DNA from: Theocolax elegans
Lineage: Eukaryota; Arthropoda; Insecta; Hymenoptera; Cerocephalidae
Reading direction: 5' to 3'
Assembly: GCA_026168455.1 (NCBI GenBank)
Contig: CM047431.1
Span: forward strand, 19,456,502 to 19,520,501
DNA length: 64,000 nt
Under the pieces are notes generated by a model. The model worked only from the letters and a program-made list of their open reading frames with translations. It did not search any database and was not told the origin of the DNA. Shown in pieces: positions 1-10,477 of the stretch. The position numbers were made by a program, and so were the translations under genes. The stretch's first letter is position 1, and the number at the start of each line of letters is the position of its first letter.

Positions 1-1172
1 AATTTCCAATAGTTAGCAGAATCAGTAGCGACACTCAAGGCATTAACAAGGTATGAATCACGAGCTTTTTTTATTTCCAACTTTAGTTGCTTACGCAGAA
101 CTTTATATTGAAGAAGTAAAGCGTTGCTATGTTTCCTGCGAGAGCTCTCATATAGGCGATCACGAATTTGACATTTTTCCTTCAAATCATGAGTAAACCA
201 CGGAGCAGGCCTTCTTTTTAACATACGATTTTGAACAGGTGCATGGATATCAAGCAAATTCACAGCTCCAGCTCTAAAGGCATCCAGTATTAAATCTATG
301 TCTGAAGAATCATCAATGTCCTGAAGAGAATTATCAGCAAGATAAGATTGTAATTCAATAGAAAAAAGATGAGGATTGAAGCCAGTGAATCTGCGAGATG
401 ACAAAGAAAAATGGGGCTTAAAAGGTTGTTCTAGTAGGTAATCCAAGATCAGGTAATCATGACAATTTATGAACGGTGTTGAAGACCCACGAAATCCCTT
501 TACTTTATCCTCAGAATCAACGATGATTATATCTAGCCAAGTATTCGACAAATCGCGGTGATGCGTAGGACCGTAAGAGACCAAATACAAGTTTAGATCA
601 CCAATCAAGCCTTTAAGGTGACAAGCATAATAATTATCACTAGTTAAATCAGAGTTAAGATCCCCTGCCACAATAATATCGGAATACAAATGAATTAAAT
701 CTCCAAGCACTTGAAACAATCCAGACAAAACATGGCCCTTGGGACAACGATAGACTGATGCCATAAGGATCTTTTGATTGGAACAAGGGGCTAACTCAAG
801 AAAAAGATATTCAGTTGAGTTTATATACAAGTTCTCAGATTTGGAAAGAATCTTACAGGAAATAGTGTTACGAACGTAGCAAGCCACTCCACCTCCCTGC
901 ACAAAAGCTCTCTTACCTCCTGCCGATTTAATATTTCTGTCATTTCTAATCAACACATAATTATAAATATTAAAAAGAGAAGTGGGCTGTCTTGATGTAA
1001 GCCATGTTTCGGATAATAAAAGAACATCAATAGATTCATCAAAAATAAAATCTTTAGCAACATTGAAGTGATCCTTCAAGGAATTAACATTAAGTTGAGT
1101 AACTCTTAAGCAAGGTTCAGATGAGAAAACAGCTGATGGACCTGGTTGACAATTTGCTTGCACATCCTGTGG
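1..1172 (-). CDS. Non-LTR retrotransposon ORF2, endonuclease part (runs off left edge)
   Basis: Apurinic-type endonuclease (EEP family) that nicks target DNA for target-primed reverse transcription in CR1/Jockey-like retrotransposons. Read on the minus strand from just after a TGA at 1173-1175, the frame stays open to base 1. Visible motifs in order are TQLNVNSL, LLLSETWL, SVYR, VAGDLNSD and NCHDYLI, then the linker before the RT (PAPWFTHDLKEKC) and a basic stretch ending in NYWK. The RT domain would lie beyond the window. There is no ATG before the endonuclease core; the first Met sits mid-domain (just before ASVYR), so translation probably needs readthrough or reinitiation from the upstream ORF, which is in the same frame. 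Family assignment is by motif and by the PHD-type ORF upstream. Confidence 0.8.
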
Positions 1173-1844
1173 TCAAAGTAATTTGTTTAAATCGTGTTGG
1201 GTAGAGATGGTTATAGCGTCAGTGTGGTCATTGCGACGAACATAAATTTGTCCATTTCTTGACCAGACATGTTTATAATTTAATTCGCGAGCTCTATTTT
1301 TGGTTTGAACAAACAGACGATATATAGCTGGGGGCAACATATCATAAAGTCTACTTATTGGACCATTATCAGAAGTTGATGAGTTTGAAACAATACTGTG
1401 GTATAAAATATCACTATATTCACGCTTGACCTTTAACACGTGCTTTTTGATGTCATAGGATTTGAATTTTACTATAAACGACATAAACTTTGGTATAGTA
1501 GGGTGAGATGTAGAAGAGTTATTTAAGACCTGGCGCTTGGGTTCAAATTTGCGAACTTCAATTATGTCATTCTCAAAACAAGAAAGCTTTAGACGATTCA
1601 AGATGGCTACAATCAAATCTCTCGGAAGTAGAGTGCAATTGACTGGGATGCCTGACACCTTTAATTCAGATCCAAGTGGCATAGAACATGTGGCTTTCAT
1701 TTCCTCCAATTGGGCTTCAATTTTATCCATACGACAGGCATTTTCACCCATAAGACACTTTAAAGAATCGAGCTGATTAGTAACTTCATCATGGTTTTGT
1801 GTCATTTTAGATAAAATCGTTGTCATTTTATCAGAATCTGACAT
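1173..1844 (-). CDS. Non-LTR retrotransposon ORF1 (coiled coil plus RRM-like)
   Basis: A 223-residue protein expected to bind element RNA and act as chaperone in the RNP. The N-terminal ~55 residues are heptad-rich (Met/Leu/Ile spaced as in a coiled coil) and the middle and C-terminal part begins ELKVSGIP and ends with a basic RRNDHTDAIT segment, the usual pattern of RRM-like ORF1 proteins in CR1-like elements. Starts at ATG 1842-1844, two codons after the TGA that ends the PHD-type ORF, and ends at TGA 1173-1175; both neighbours share its frame. I infer the PHD ORF and this one were a single ORF1 split by a nonsense codon, or are joined by readthrough. Confidence 0.7.
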   Translation of the reverse strand: MSDSDKMTTILSKMTQNHDEVTNQLDSLKCLMGENACRMDKIEAQLEEMKATCSMPLGSELKVSGIPVNCTLLPRDLIVAILNRLKLSCFENDIIEVRKFEPKRQVLNNSSTSHPTIPKFMSFIVKFKSYDIKKHVLKVKREYSDILYHSIVSNSSTSDNGPISRLYDMLPPAIYRLFVQTKNRARELNYKHVWSRNGQIYVRRNDHTDAITISTQHDLNKLL

Positions 1845-1847
1845 GCT

Positions 1848-2249
1848 TCACCAGTCGTTTGGAATACCTTGAGTTTGGGATAGAGAGGGAGTTTGCTCTC
1901 TTCGAAGTATAGACGAAGATCCACCAGTAGTTGAATTATTTCCGTTATTTCCGTTGATAGACATTTCTAAAGCTTCGACAAAATTTTGCTCAAAGTCTGA
2001 TTTCGAGGTAACATTAAAATTACGGGATTTATCAAAACTTTGAGAACGGCTAGAAGGTGTAATCAATTTAACGTTAAGAGCTTCTTGACGCTTACGATCG
2101 ATGTCACAAAAGGATCTAACACAACAATTTTCTACTGGTTTCTTCGCCGCGTGTAAAATATAACAACCAGGATGAAAACATTTATCACAAATAATACATT
2201 TACGAAACTCGTTCGCAATATTCCTATTACATCTAGCACAGCGCGGCAT
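1848..2249 (-). CDS. PHD-like zinc-finger ORF of the same retrotransposon
   Basis: Begins at ATG 2247-2249 with MPRCARC and reads a Cys/His-rich finger (CARC, CIICDKCFHPGC, then CCVRSFC) like the PHD fingers at the N-terminus of ORF1 in several CR1-clade elements. The rest is low-complexity and polar (Asn/Ser/Thr-rich) and ends GIPNDW before TGA at 1848-1850. The next codons in the same frame are AGC and the ATG of the coiled-coil ORF. About 133 residues. Role by family knowledge: chromatin or nucleic-acid contact of the retrotransposon RNP; not shown by sequence alone. Confidence 0.65.
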   Translation of the reverse strand: MPRCARCNRNIANEFRKCIICDKCFHPGCYILHAAKKPVENCCVRSFCDIDRKRQEALNVKLITPSSRSQSFDKSRNFNVTSKSDFEQNFVEALEMSINGNNGNNSTTGGSSSILRREQTPSLSQTQGIPNDW

Positions 2250-2281
2250 TTGAGACCTTAGACATTTAAACAAAATTTATT

Positions 2282-3690
2282 GTAAAAAAGAGACAAATGA
2301 AAAGATAAGAAAATTGTCAAACGTTATAAAAACTTGGATTCGCAATTTGATTTGTAGATTTAAGATAGAACTGTAAAAATGTGATCAATTTGTAATCAAA
2401 TTAACATGTCACTATAATCATTTAGCTAGCGCAAGTTAAACAATCAATTTAATTACCTACAATAATAGGTTTAGCATAGCCCGAGTGAAAGTACCTATCG
2501 TACAGCTTTCTATTACAATATTACAAAAATTGACGCATTTTGGTGTCTGTGCGAAATTAAGTACATAAAAGCAACTGATAAAGATAAAACTCGAAGTAGA
2601 AACAGTATGAAATAAAAATAAAGGGTACTAAATTACACACATTTTACAATATGAATATAACAGAAAAATACGCATATATACGCCAGATATCTCGCAATAT
2701 AAATTATCAAACTACAAGCATACTATAACATAATGAATAAAGCATCAACAATAGGTAGTGAGTAGTCACTAGATTGATATCTGCATGCAGTTCTATCGCT
2801 CATACATTAATTAATAATCAAAATTAGACAAAGTAACGCAAAGTAAAAAGGCACACTCGCAATAATAATTTACATAAAGATATAAAACTTTTACAATTTG
2901 ATAAACAATTTCTGTTGCAGAAGTTCTAAGACTTGCACAATAAAATACTAAAACTACGTGTAATTTCGTGAGTTCATGTACAAGTTACAGTGTGTCACAG
3001 TAGTAATATAATAAGAAAAACAAATAAACTCTCTCTAATTTATGTAAGACAACACACCAAAACTATGCTAAGTAGATACATGTGTTTATAAATAAATAGA
3101 AAAATTTAATTTAATTATGCCTTTAAAATAATAATTTTAAATAAATAATGCTTAGCATTCTAAAAAGCGCCTATAATGATTGTACAATGACAATATAAAA
3201 CTGACATGTAAAAATACAAAGAGGCACACAATTTGGGTACACAGAAATAGGCATACGCACGTTTATAAGCGGCACACTATATAGGGGCACACAATATGGT
3301 ATGTAGAAGTATAATATACGTAAACGGATAAGTGAAGTCACCACACACACCAAAAACAAAAGTAAAATAAAGCACAGCAATGAATAAAACACTTTGAAAA
3401 ATCACTTCCTTCGATGAGATCTTCGAATAGTAACCATTATTATATACTGTTAACGAAGTTGGTGGAGATACGTATACAGACTCCGCAGGCTCAACATAAC
3501 CTCGACAGATGGTAGATGTTTCTTTGATAAATTTTTGGCGAGCCTCTATGTAAAATCGTGAATTTCTTTACTAGAAGCCTCGCATAAGGGCGCTTGCGAG
3601 AGTACTGTAACAAAAAAAGCCCGAAGGCACAAAGCGGCAAAAAAATATCGAATTGAAGTAGGAAGTCAAATTTTACTGTGCGATTGCTAC
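2282..3690. other. AT-rich stretch, no gene seen
   Basis: Possibly the 5' untranslated region of the minus-strand retrotransposon. I see no coding pattern; the short ORF at 3171-3392 is hydrophobic translation of AT-rich DNA. From about 3440 to 3660 the base composition rises slightly, which could be the element's promoter end, but no boundary or target duplication could be fixed. Confidence 0.3.

Positions 3691-3694
<4 letters not shown>

Positions 3695-3723
<29 letters not shown>
3695..3723. repeat. (AG)n microsatellite
   Basis: About 14 uninterrupted AG units. Confidence 0.95.
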
Positions 3724-3727
<4 letters not shown>

Positions 3728-3858
3728 TATTTTTTAATAATATTTTTTTCTAATAAAACTTTGAAATTTTTTCTCTTGATTTCGGCACCTATGTTTTTTT
3801 AGTATGGAAAAGTTCTAAGTGATACTTCACATTAATAGTAGAAGGTCCGGGAGTTCGA

Positions 3859-4301
3859 TGACGCCACCTGAAACACACAGGAACTAAACGACTCTCATTA
3901 GATTGACACACTAAAAGTGAGGAACGACATAAAGGTTACATGGCGAAATCCGATTAAATATCCTCGCCAAGAATCGACAGCAGCACCAGGACATCCCGTC
4001 TTGCTGTTTGAGAGGCAGAGAGACAGAGCGAAGGAAACCATGGCGTCGGTAAACGTGACCGACACTGACGTAATACGAAAAGCGGCGCCGCACACGCAAG
4101 GCTCAACGATACCGGACGCCCATTTCTTTGAGAGCAGACCTCTCCGACCGTTACGATATGACTGGCAAATGGCGTGAAATTGTAATTGTATTGAGTTTTC
4201 CTTTTTTAATAAATATACTAATCATGTCGCTTGTTTTGAACCCATGAATGTTATTTAATTGTTTCTGCTACCTCCGCCCAAAGCCCCAGCGGGAAGCGTC
4301 A
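3859..4301 (+). mobile_element. LTR of a retrotransposon (5' LTR or remnant)
   Basis: Begins TGACGCC and ends AGCGTCA, giving a 6-bp terminal inverted repeat with TG...CA ends. An AATAAA polyadenylation signal lies at 4208-4213. Two bases after the end comes a primer-binding site. The CDS-like reading frame 3917-4177 is probably fortuitous. No matching second LTR or target duplication was found, so this is a fragment. Confidence 0.55.
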
Positions 4302-4303
4302 CA

Positions 4304-4316
4304 TGGCGACCGTGAC
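4304..4316 (+). promoter_or_regulatory. tRNA primer-binding site
   Basis: TGGCGACCGTGAC begins with the TGG that pairs with a tRNA 3' CCA end. It matches the acceptor end of an arginine tRNA as used by the Drosophila 412/mdg1 group (family knowledge from memory, by eye). It follows directly on the LTR end. Confidence 0.55.
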
Positions 4317-4501
4317 TTTTTAACGACAATTTCATAATCGCGGTTTTGGATGGCTATCTTAATATGAACACGTGTAAATCATTATTGTATTTTGGTTCCG
4401 AATACATATTTGAGAAAGGATTTATTATAATTGATTTATGATCGTGTTTAGTACGAGTAGTGTTTTTTACGAACACCTTCAGTACCCCTTCAAGAGCCTA
4501 G

Positions 4502-4657
4502 GAAACAATTGAGCAGGAAGCCAAGAGGTTCTCCTTCAATGGTCAGGTGCATCGATGGCTGAACATCAGTGATCTGCATCGTGTACCAGATCTCAGGAAC
4601 AGCAGCACGTATCCTGGTTACCTCATTCAACTACTGAGGCCTCGTGCAGAAATTCCT
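4502..4657 (+). other. Exon-like orphan coding segment
   Basis: A 52-codon open stretch with non-AT-driven codon use, reading from ETIEQEAKRF through HRWLNISDLHRVPDL to RPRAEIP. It is preceded by a pyrimidine-rich tract ending CCTAG (acceptor-like, 4497-4501) and followed by GTGAAA at 4658 (donor-like). I do not recognise the protein. No partner exon is seen nearby; it may be a stranded exon of a host gene or part of a retroelement interior. Confidence 0.3.
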
Positions 4658-4766
4658 GTGAAAATATTATATATATAATAATTATTAAATGGGAAAAACT
4701 ACACTGCTAGAGAAAACAATAGCAGGGAACAGGAAGTTAGGACAGTAATAGGGAATGTGATAACTT

Positions 4767-5526
4767 GTCAACATGTTATTAAGGGGACATTAACCTTTCC
4801 ACCTATAAAAAAAAATGGATTACAGTATGCACCTAGTACTCAACGACTTACCTATAAATATTCCCCGGCAGCCCTAAGTCAATTCCACGGCAGGCCGGCG
4901 TCGAAGGATATCCACCACGTCGACCGCAGCCGATTGAGTAGTCCTCTTAACAGTGCGATTGTACACCGACGGTTGATCGCACGGACGATCTCTTGCCTCG
5001 TGCCGCTATCAACACAGAGCGCATGCGCGCACAGATGAGACGAGCTGAGTGTCGACGAAGAGCAGAGCTCTGTGAACTGCTGACGAAAGAGTTTGGTCGC
5101 GACATCTTCCGAATTGATCTCTTAACCTTGAAAACCCTTCTCTTCGTTTTTTAGGAGTTAACATACAAAAGTATAGCAAGCGAGCAGACCGAGTCTTTGT
5201 TGGTTGCAAATTTTGAGGGGTGATTGTGTACAGTGCACTTTCCCCTTTTTTTGGACGACATTCTCCGGTCTGCCCGCGAGTATATGTGCACGTATTTCCT
5301 TTCCACCATCTTAGTGTTTTTGGTTCTCCCACGTTCCCCTCCTTTCTCTGCGCTAAACTTGTAGATTGTACTATATTATTGAATTATTCTTCGCGCTAAT
5401 CAACGACTGACGCCCAAAACTGTACCTTTATTTTTGTATACGAATAAATATTACCGTTAGTTTTTATAAATTCCCCGCGTAAATTATTGCAGCAGTCTCG
5501 TACTCTGATCCCTAGTACGGCGTGAC
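4767..5526 (+). mobile_element. Possible second LTR or LTR-like block
   Basis: A block richer in GC than its surroundings, starting TGTCAAC and ending GCGTGACA (5-bp inverted ends TGTCA/TGACA), with AATAAA near 5444. No target duplication and no primer site could be confirmed. ORFs here (4757-5038, 5009-5332) do not look like proteins. Confidence 0.3.
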
Positions 5527-5559
5527 AATGCAAATAAATATATAATATTTCTAAAAATT

Positions 5560-6480
5560 ATCGCTTTTAATTATTGCTTTCTCTTTCTAAAATTTTTACA
5601 TTATTAAAATTAAAACTATGAGACGTATCCATAATGCGTAAAATAGAACTGATTTATCATTCAATCTTGTAAATAACATAAGATTGTTCCAATTTTGCTC
5701 TCTTGTCTTTGTCTAAAACAACAAAATTTGCAATGTAAAACTTTCTCAAGACAGAATTTAAGTTGGTTGTTCGATTTTGAACGTACGGTAAACAAACTTG
5801 AGGCATAATACTTTTATTGGTCACGTTACAGCTAGTAACACTATTATCATTTGAAATTATGCATAGCCTTTTTTTAATATATAAATTATAAATTTATCTT
5901 GATAATTATTAATTTTTAAATACTATTTTATAAGGTCAATGTTTCCGTTGTAAAACTGAGGATAAGAAAGCTTTATGCTTCTATTGTAAACTCTAGATTT
6001 TTCAATATTTATTGGATGATGCGAGTCAAAATGTAATAATATTCCGGAAAGAGTATCCTTTCTGTACTAATCAGTGATCGAAAATCATCTGCGCATTCAT
6101 TCGTATGATTTTAAATTCTAAGAAGCTAATACTGTTGAATTTCTCAATTTCAAAGGTAAATTGTAAATAAGAATTGTAATCATTGAAAATGCGCAAAATG
6201 TGTTGAATCCTTTCAGTCTATACAAGAAAACCATCATCTACGTATCTTTTATAAAAAAGAACATCATCCTTTAATTTATATAAACAATAACAGCGGAATG
6301 CGTTTTTCTTAATGTTTCCATTTTTTATACCATTGATAAATTAATTGTGTTGCAAATTAGTAAAAAGCAATAATACTTCTAAAAAAATAAAACAAAAATT
6401 ATTAGGAATATTAGTGTCAGAAAGTAAACTTATTATTAATTCTAAACAATTTGTTATGGCATGTTCAGGTTTTGGTAAAA
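5560..6480 (-). pseudogene. Penelope-like element reverse transcriptase, degenerate
   Basis: No long ORF survives, but the minus strand shows landmarks of Penelope RT and the linker to its GIY-YIG nuclease. Around 6220-6245 it reads KRYVDDGFLV, the RT catalytic YVDD box with flanks typical of the family, followed by a TAG, then LQFTFEIEKF and SISFLEFKIIRM (6095-6170). Around 5700-5830 it reads MPQVCLPYV and later DKDKRAKLEQSYVIYKI, matching the linker that precedes GIY-YIG. Several stops and frame changes separate these pieces, so it is a dead copy. It lies head-to-head with the plus-strand Helitron. Confidence 0.6.
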
Positions 6481-6619
6481 ACTTTCTTAAAAATATAGAA
6501 AAAAGTTTAACGAACTGACTTCAGGGGACCAGTCGGTGTTAAGGGATCAAAAAATCGAAAATTTTTTTATTTCGAAAATTAATAGAAAACTAGCCAAAAA
6601 CAACATTTGGTAGAAAATA

Positions 6620-7063
6620 TTGAAACAAAATACAATATCGAAAGAAAATGTAATAGAAGAAGAAGAAAAGAAAAAAAAAGATACTGTAGAAATAAGTATT
6701 GACAGAAAACGAAAACAAGAAAGAGTCAACAAAAATAATATTGAAGACAAAAATATTAATCTATTAAAAAAAGGTTTGATTGCAAATGTTACATTTAACA
6801 AAGATCTTATTAAAACAAATTATTTAGGCCAATTAAACAATGAATGCCAATTTTGTAAAGCAAAATATTTTGCCTGTGAAGTATCTTATGATAAAATATT
6901 TGTTCATTGCTGTCATAAGAATAAAGTATCATTAGATAATGAATTATATCCAGAAATTTTAAAAAATTTATTGTTTATCAATAATTTAATAAGTATTAGC
7001 TACAAAAAAATATTCGACAGTATAATAATTCATTTGCATTCGCCAGTTTCGGTGCAAAGTTAA
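6620..7063 (+). pseudogene. Helitron N-terminal zinc-finger segment
   Basis: Reads LGQLNNECQFCKAKYFACE and later a Cys/His pair (VHCCHKNKV), the Cys-rich finger that opens Helitron proteins (often CxxC ... CC). The upstream ~60 residues are lysine- and glutamate-rich. Terminated at 7062; the next segment resumes in another frame, beginning with the usual SFGAKLI-like text (7035-7075). Confidence 0.6.
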
Positions 7064-7206
7064 TACATTTTAAATCAGCTGGACCACAAGTTATTAAAAT
7101 ATGTGGACAAGTATATCACAACTCATATGAAAAAGCTAGTATAAACTTATTAAGTATTCTAAATGATTTTTTATCGTCAAACAATGTTTATGCAAAAGCA
7201 TATAAA

Positions 7207-7843
7207 ATGATGCATGAAATAGAAAAAGAAGAAAAGAATAAAACAAAAAATAAGAATGTTATACAACAAGAAGTATACATGTCATTAACAAGAGATAATA
7301 CTCATGTAAATAAATCTTATTTTGCAACATGTAATAAAGTGGCTGTCGTATATGTAGGAAATAATGGTGAACCACCTATTGATCGTGATATTTGTATTTA
7401 TCCAAAAAGTGATAAACCACAAAAAATAAATATACTTAGTAAACATCTAGATCCCATGGTTTATCCTTTAATATTTCCATATGGAAATTCTGGATGGAGT
7501 CCTTACATGAAAAGTTCATATAATCCTAATAAAAATACAAATATATCTATGCTTCAATATTATTCTTATAAATTGAGCATTCGAAATGACTTTAATCCAT
7601 GTTTGAATTTAAAAAATTTGTCTGAACAATTTATTGTTGATGTACGGACAAGAATCTCAAATTGGAAAAATGGTAATTCTTCCATCATCTTATACAGGAA
7701 GTTCTCGAGCCATACAACAAAATTATTTAGATTCAATGACTCAACTACAAAATGATGGGTAACCTGATCTATTTTTGACAATGACGTGTAATCCCAACTG
7801 GAAAGAAATTAAAGAAAATTTAAAACTTTTAGTAAAAATTGGA
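7207..7843 (+). pseudogene. Helitron_like_N segment
   Basis: Contains HLDPMVYPLIFPYGNSGW, the hallmark HxDPxxYPLLFPxGxxGW region of Helitron proteins, then SIRNDFNPCLNL. The main frame ends at 7755, and LFLTMTCNPNWKEIKENLK follows in another frame at 7770-7835. It breaks off at the 7846 insertion point. Confidence 0.7.
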
Positions 7844-7950
7844 TAGTTTTATTGATGTACGGGATGAATATATATATATGTATATTGTGAATGTATTGGT
7901 ATGAGGTTAGGCACGGGTCTGTGGGCATTATGTATATTAATTGTGACTTG

Positions 7951-7971
7951 GGACTCCCTTCGGGGAGGTCC
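7951..7971 (+). ncRNA. UUCG-capped RNA hairpin
   Basis: GGAC-TCCC pairs with GGGA-G-GTCC around a C(TTCG)G loop, with one bulged G. This tetraloop is unusually stable in RNA. Function unknown. Confidence 0.45.
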
Positions 7972-8305
7972 TATGTATATCTTTTTAAACGAGTATTCTG
8001 ATAAGCGACAACTTAGGTAGTAAAAATTAGTTGAGAGATAACTCTTTTTAAATTGTGTTATTAAAAATTATTGTTTTAATGCGAGAATTAAACTTGATTT
8101 GTTTGAATTTTTTATAGATTGATATTGTAATAATATACCTGAGAGAGTGTCTTTTGCAAAATGTAATCCACACGAGTGATATGTTGTTTTTTTGAGTTCT
8201 GTTTAAATTTGGTGAGTGTGTGGAATTGTCTTGTGACATCGAGTTAAATGTTTCGGTGCTTGTATTTATTTATATTTTTTTGAACTGTAATTTATTACTT
8301 TTTAG

Positions 8306-8344
8306 CCTTGAAAAGGGACGGCGAAAAAACGTCCGAAACGTCGA
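8306..8344 (+). ncRNA. Hammerhead-like ribozyme core, degenerate
   Basis: Stem II is GGACG/CGTCC around an A-rich loop and is followed by GAAACGTCG, as in retroelement hammerheads. The first core block reads CTTGAAAAG in place of the consensus CTGANGA, so two core bases differ and cleavage is doubtful. Confidence 0.4.
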
Positions 8345-8445
8345 CAAAAATGTAACTTGCTATGAACATCTATTAACAACTGTTGTTCGTGACGATCAAT
8401 AAAGATACTTTTTTACTAAAGATTACTTGGACGAACGATAAATTC

Positions 8446-9374
8446 ATGTAAACAAAAAAATTTAAAACCATTCGAAACAACTTTAGATCATCCAAATTTA
8501 ATATCAAGAGTATTCCACGAAGAAGTTAAAAAAATTTTAAAAACAACGTATTTGGACAAGTTAAAGGATTTATTTATGTTATAGAATTTCAAAAGTGTGG
8601 ATTACCGCATATTTATATGCTAATTTGAATATATGGACACGACAAATTTCGTGATACTGATGAAATTCATAAAATTATAAGTGCTGAAATACCTGATGAA
8701 AAAAATATCCTAGATTATGCAAAATAGTAAAAAAGAATATGATATACGGTTCATGTGGTAAACAAAATATAAACTGTATGTGTATGAGTGAAGATAAAAC
8801 ATATTGCTCCAAAAATTTTCCAAAACCATTTGCAACTAAGACACAATATAATGCAGATAACTATCCTACATATCGACGTAGAAATAATGGCGTTCAAATA
8901 ACATATTCAAAAACTAAAATTGCGGACAACCGTTTTGTTGTACCATACAATCTATGTATATTATTATTGTTAGAATGCCATATAAATGTAGAAATTTGTA
9001 GTACAATAAAAGCTATTAAATATTTATTTAAATATATTCACAAAGGACCAGATACTGCTTTTGTCAAATTTACAAGAAAATTTAATACAAATGAAGAAAA
9101 TAATATGAACGAAGATGATAAAACATACAATTATGATGAAATAACACAACACATTTCTACAAGATATGTATGTGCACTAGAAGCAATGTATTGTATTTTA
9201 GAGTATAAATTGTACAAACAATCATATAAAATTTACAGATTAGCTGTTCACAATGAATATGAACCGAATGTATATTATAAAGATGATTATGAAAATGCAA
9301 TACTTGATAAAAATGTTGATACAACATTAACATCTTGGTTCAAATTAAATGAACAAGATAAAAACACAAGATAA
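8446..9374 (+). pseudogene. Helitron Rep nuclease segment
   Basis: From 8480 it reads HPNLISRVFHEEVKKILK, then GFIYVIEFQKCGLPHIYMLI. In the 211-codon open part (8739-9374) are NFPKPF, YPTYRRRNNG, VVPYNLCILLL and IKAIKYLFKYIHKG, the last being the two-Tyr catalytic motif of Helitron Rep with both Tyr present. The HUH motif upstream is lost (His-Ile-Tyr, then TGA at 8626-8628). Confidence 0.75.
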
Positions 9375-9427
9375 TATTTATATCATGAAATTCCTCATCA
9401 ATATGTTTTTGATAAACGAAACAAGAG

Positions 9428-9739
9428 ATGTCAGCCAAGAAAAAAAATTACAAACCTATCATCAGTAGAATGTATTTTGTAAATCCAAATAAACGTGAAA
9501 CATACTTTTTACGACTTTTATTACTACATGTTCGAGGTGCTAAATCTTTTAAAGACTTACGTACAGTAGTTAATGTAGTTTATGAAAAATTCGAAGATGT
9601 TTGCATAACAAAAGATTTAATTAGTACTGATGATAAGTCGGATAAATGCTTAACTGAAGTAGCAGTATTTAAGTTTCCACAATCTATGTGTGAATTGTTT
9701 GCATACATAGTAGTATTTCAAAATCCTCTTGACGCATAA
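9428..9739 (+). pseudogene. Helitron linker between Rep and helicase
   Basis: Reads ISRMYFVNPNKRETYFLRLL and LLHVRGAKSFKDLRTV, the conserved segment between Rep and helicase in animal Helitrons. It ends at TAA 9737-9739; helicase resumes after 9782. Confidence 0.75.
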
Positions 9740-9781
9740 AAATTATATGCTAAACACAAGATAAATTTCTTCAATCTTAAA

Positions 9782-10411
9782 TTGCCACCAACTCAGGCAG
9801 AAAAGGAAGCATTGAAAATCATTGAAGATATTTTAATATTACATGGAATGCAATTAACTGATTATAATTTCGACAGTATTAATAGCTACAATAAATTTGA
9901 AGAATATATTAATGATGAGTCAGAATGTACTAACAATGTAAATTTAACATATTTAATCGATTCAATAACAACTGATCAAAACCATATTTTTAAATTAGTT
10001 ATCGATGCAACTATTAATAATTCAGGGAAATCTTTGTATTTCATCGATGGTCCAGGTGGTAGTGGTAAAAGTTATTTACATAACGTAATTATTGAATATC
10101 TAATGTCAATAAAAATACCAATGATAACAATGGCATGGACTGGTATCGCTGCTAATTTATTAATCAACGGTAGAACTTTTAATAGCATATTTAAATTACC
10201 ACTACATATTAATGAAGGAACACCTTGTAATATTAATCCAAATTCTAAACATGGTATATTTTTAAAAAATATAAAAATCATTATATGGGATGAAATATCA
10301 ATCGTATCAAAATATGCTTTCGAAACAATTGATAAATTTTTTCAAGATATCTGTAAAAATTCTATGCCACTTGGAGGTAAAGTAGTCGTAACATCAGGTG
10401 ATTTCAGATAA
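9782..10411 (+). pseudogene. Helitron PIF1-type helicase, motor domain part 1
   Basis: Walker A is DGPGGSGKSYL (about 10045-10077), the next motif is MAWTGIAANLL, and Walker B is IIWDEIS (about 10282-10302), all intact. The segment ends GGKVVVTSGDFR followed by TAA where QTLPIV is expected, so CAA or CAG mutated to TAA at 10409-10411. TLPIVRHENRTKIIESC continues directly in frame after the stop. Confidence 0.8.
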
Positions 10412-10477
10412 ACTCTTCCAATAGTACGACACGAAAACCGTACAAAAATAATAGAGTCTTGTGTAAAAAGTAGTTAT

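Larger units (their letters stand above)
7846..8427 (+). mobile_element. Insertion inside the Helitron, hammerhead-bearing element remnant
   Basis: Interrupts the Helitron frame between NLKLLVKIG and the segment resuming at 8428-8450. The word GGAT at the left edge and GATTAC at the right suggest a short target duplication of GAT. Inside are a UUCG-capped hairpin (7951-7971), a hammerhead-like core (8306-8344) and an AATAAAG signal at 8398. The ORF 8220-8402 spans the hammerhead region and is probably not coding. Likely the end of a Penelope-like or other retroelement; identity uncertain. Confidence 0.5.

Noticed and set aside
3917..4177. 86-residue plus-strand ORF as a small gene
   Set aside because: It lies within the LTR 3859-4301 and has an antisense ORF of equal length; no recognisable domain.
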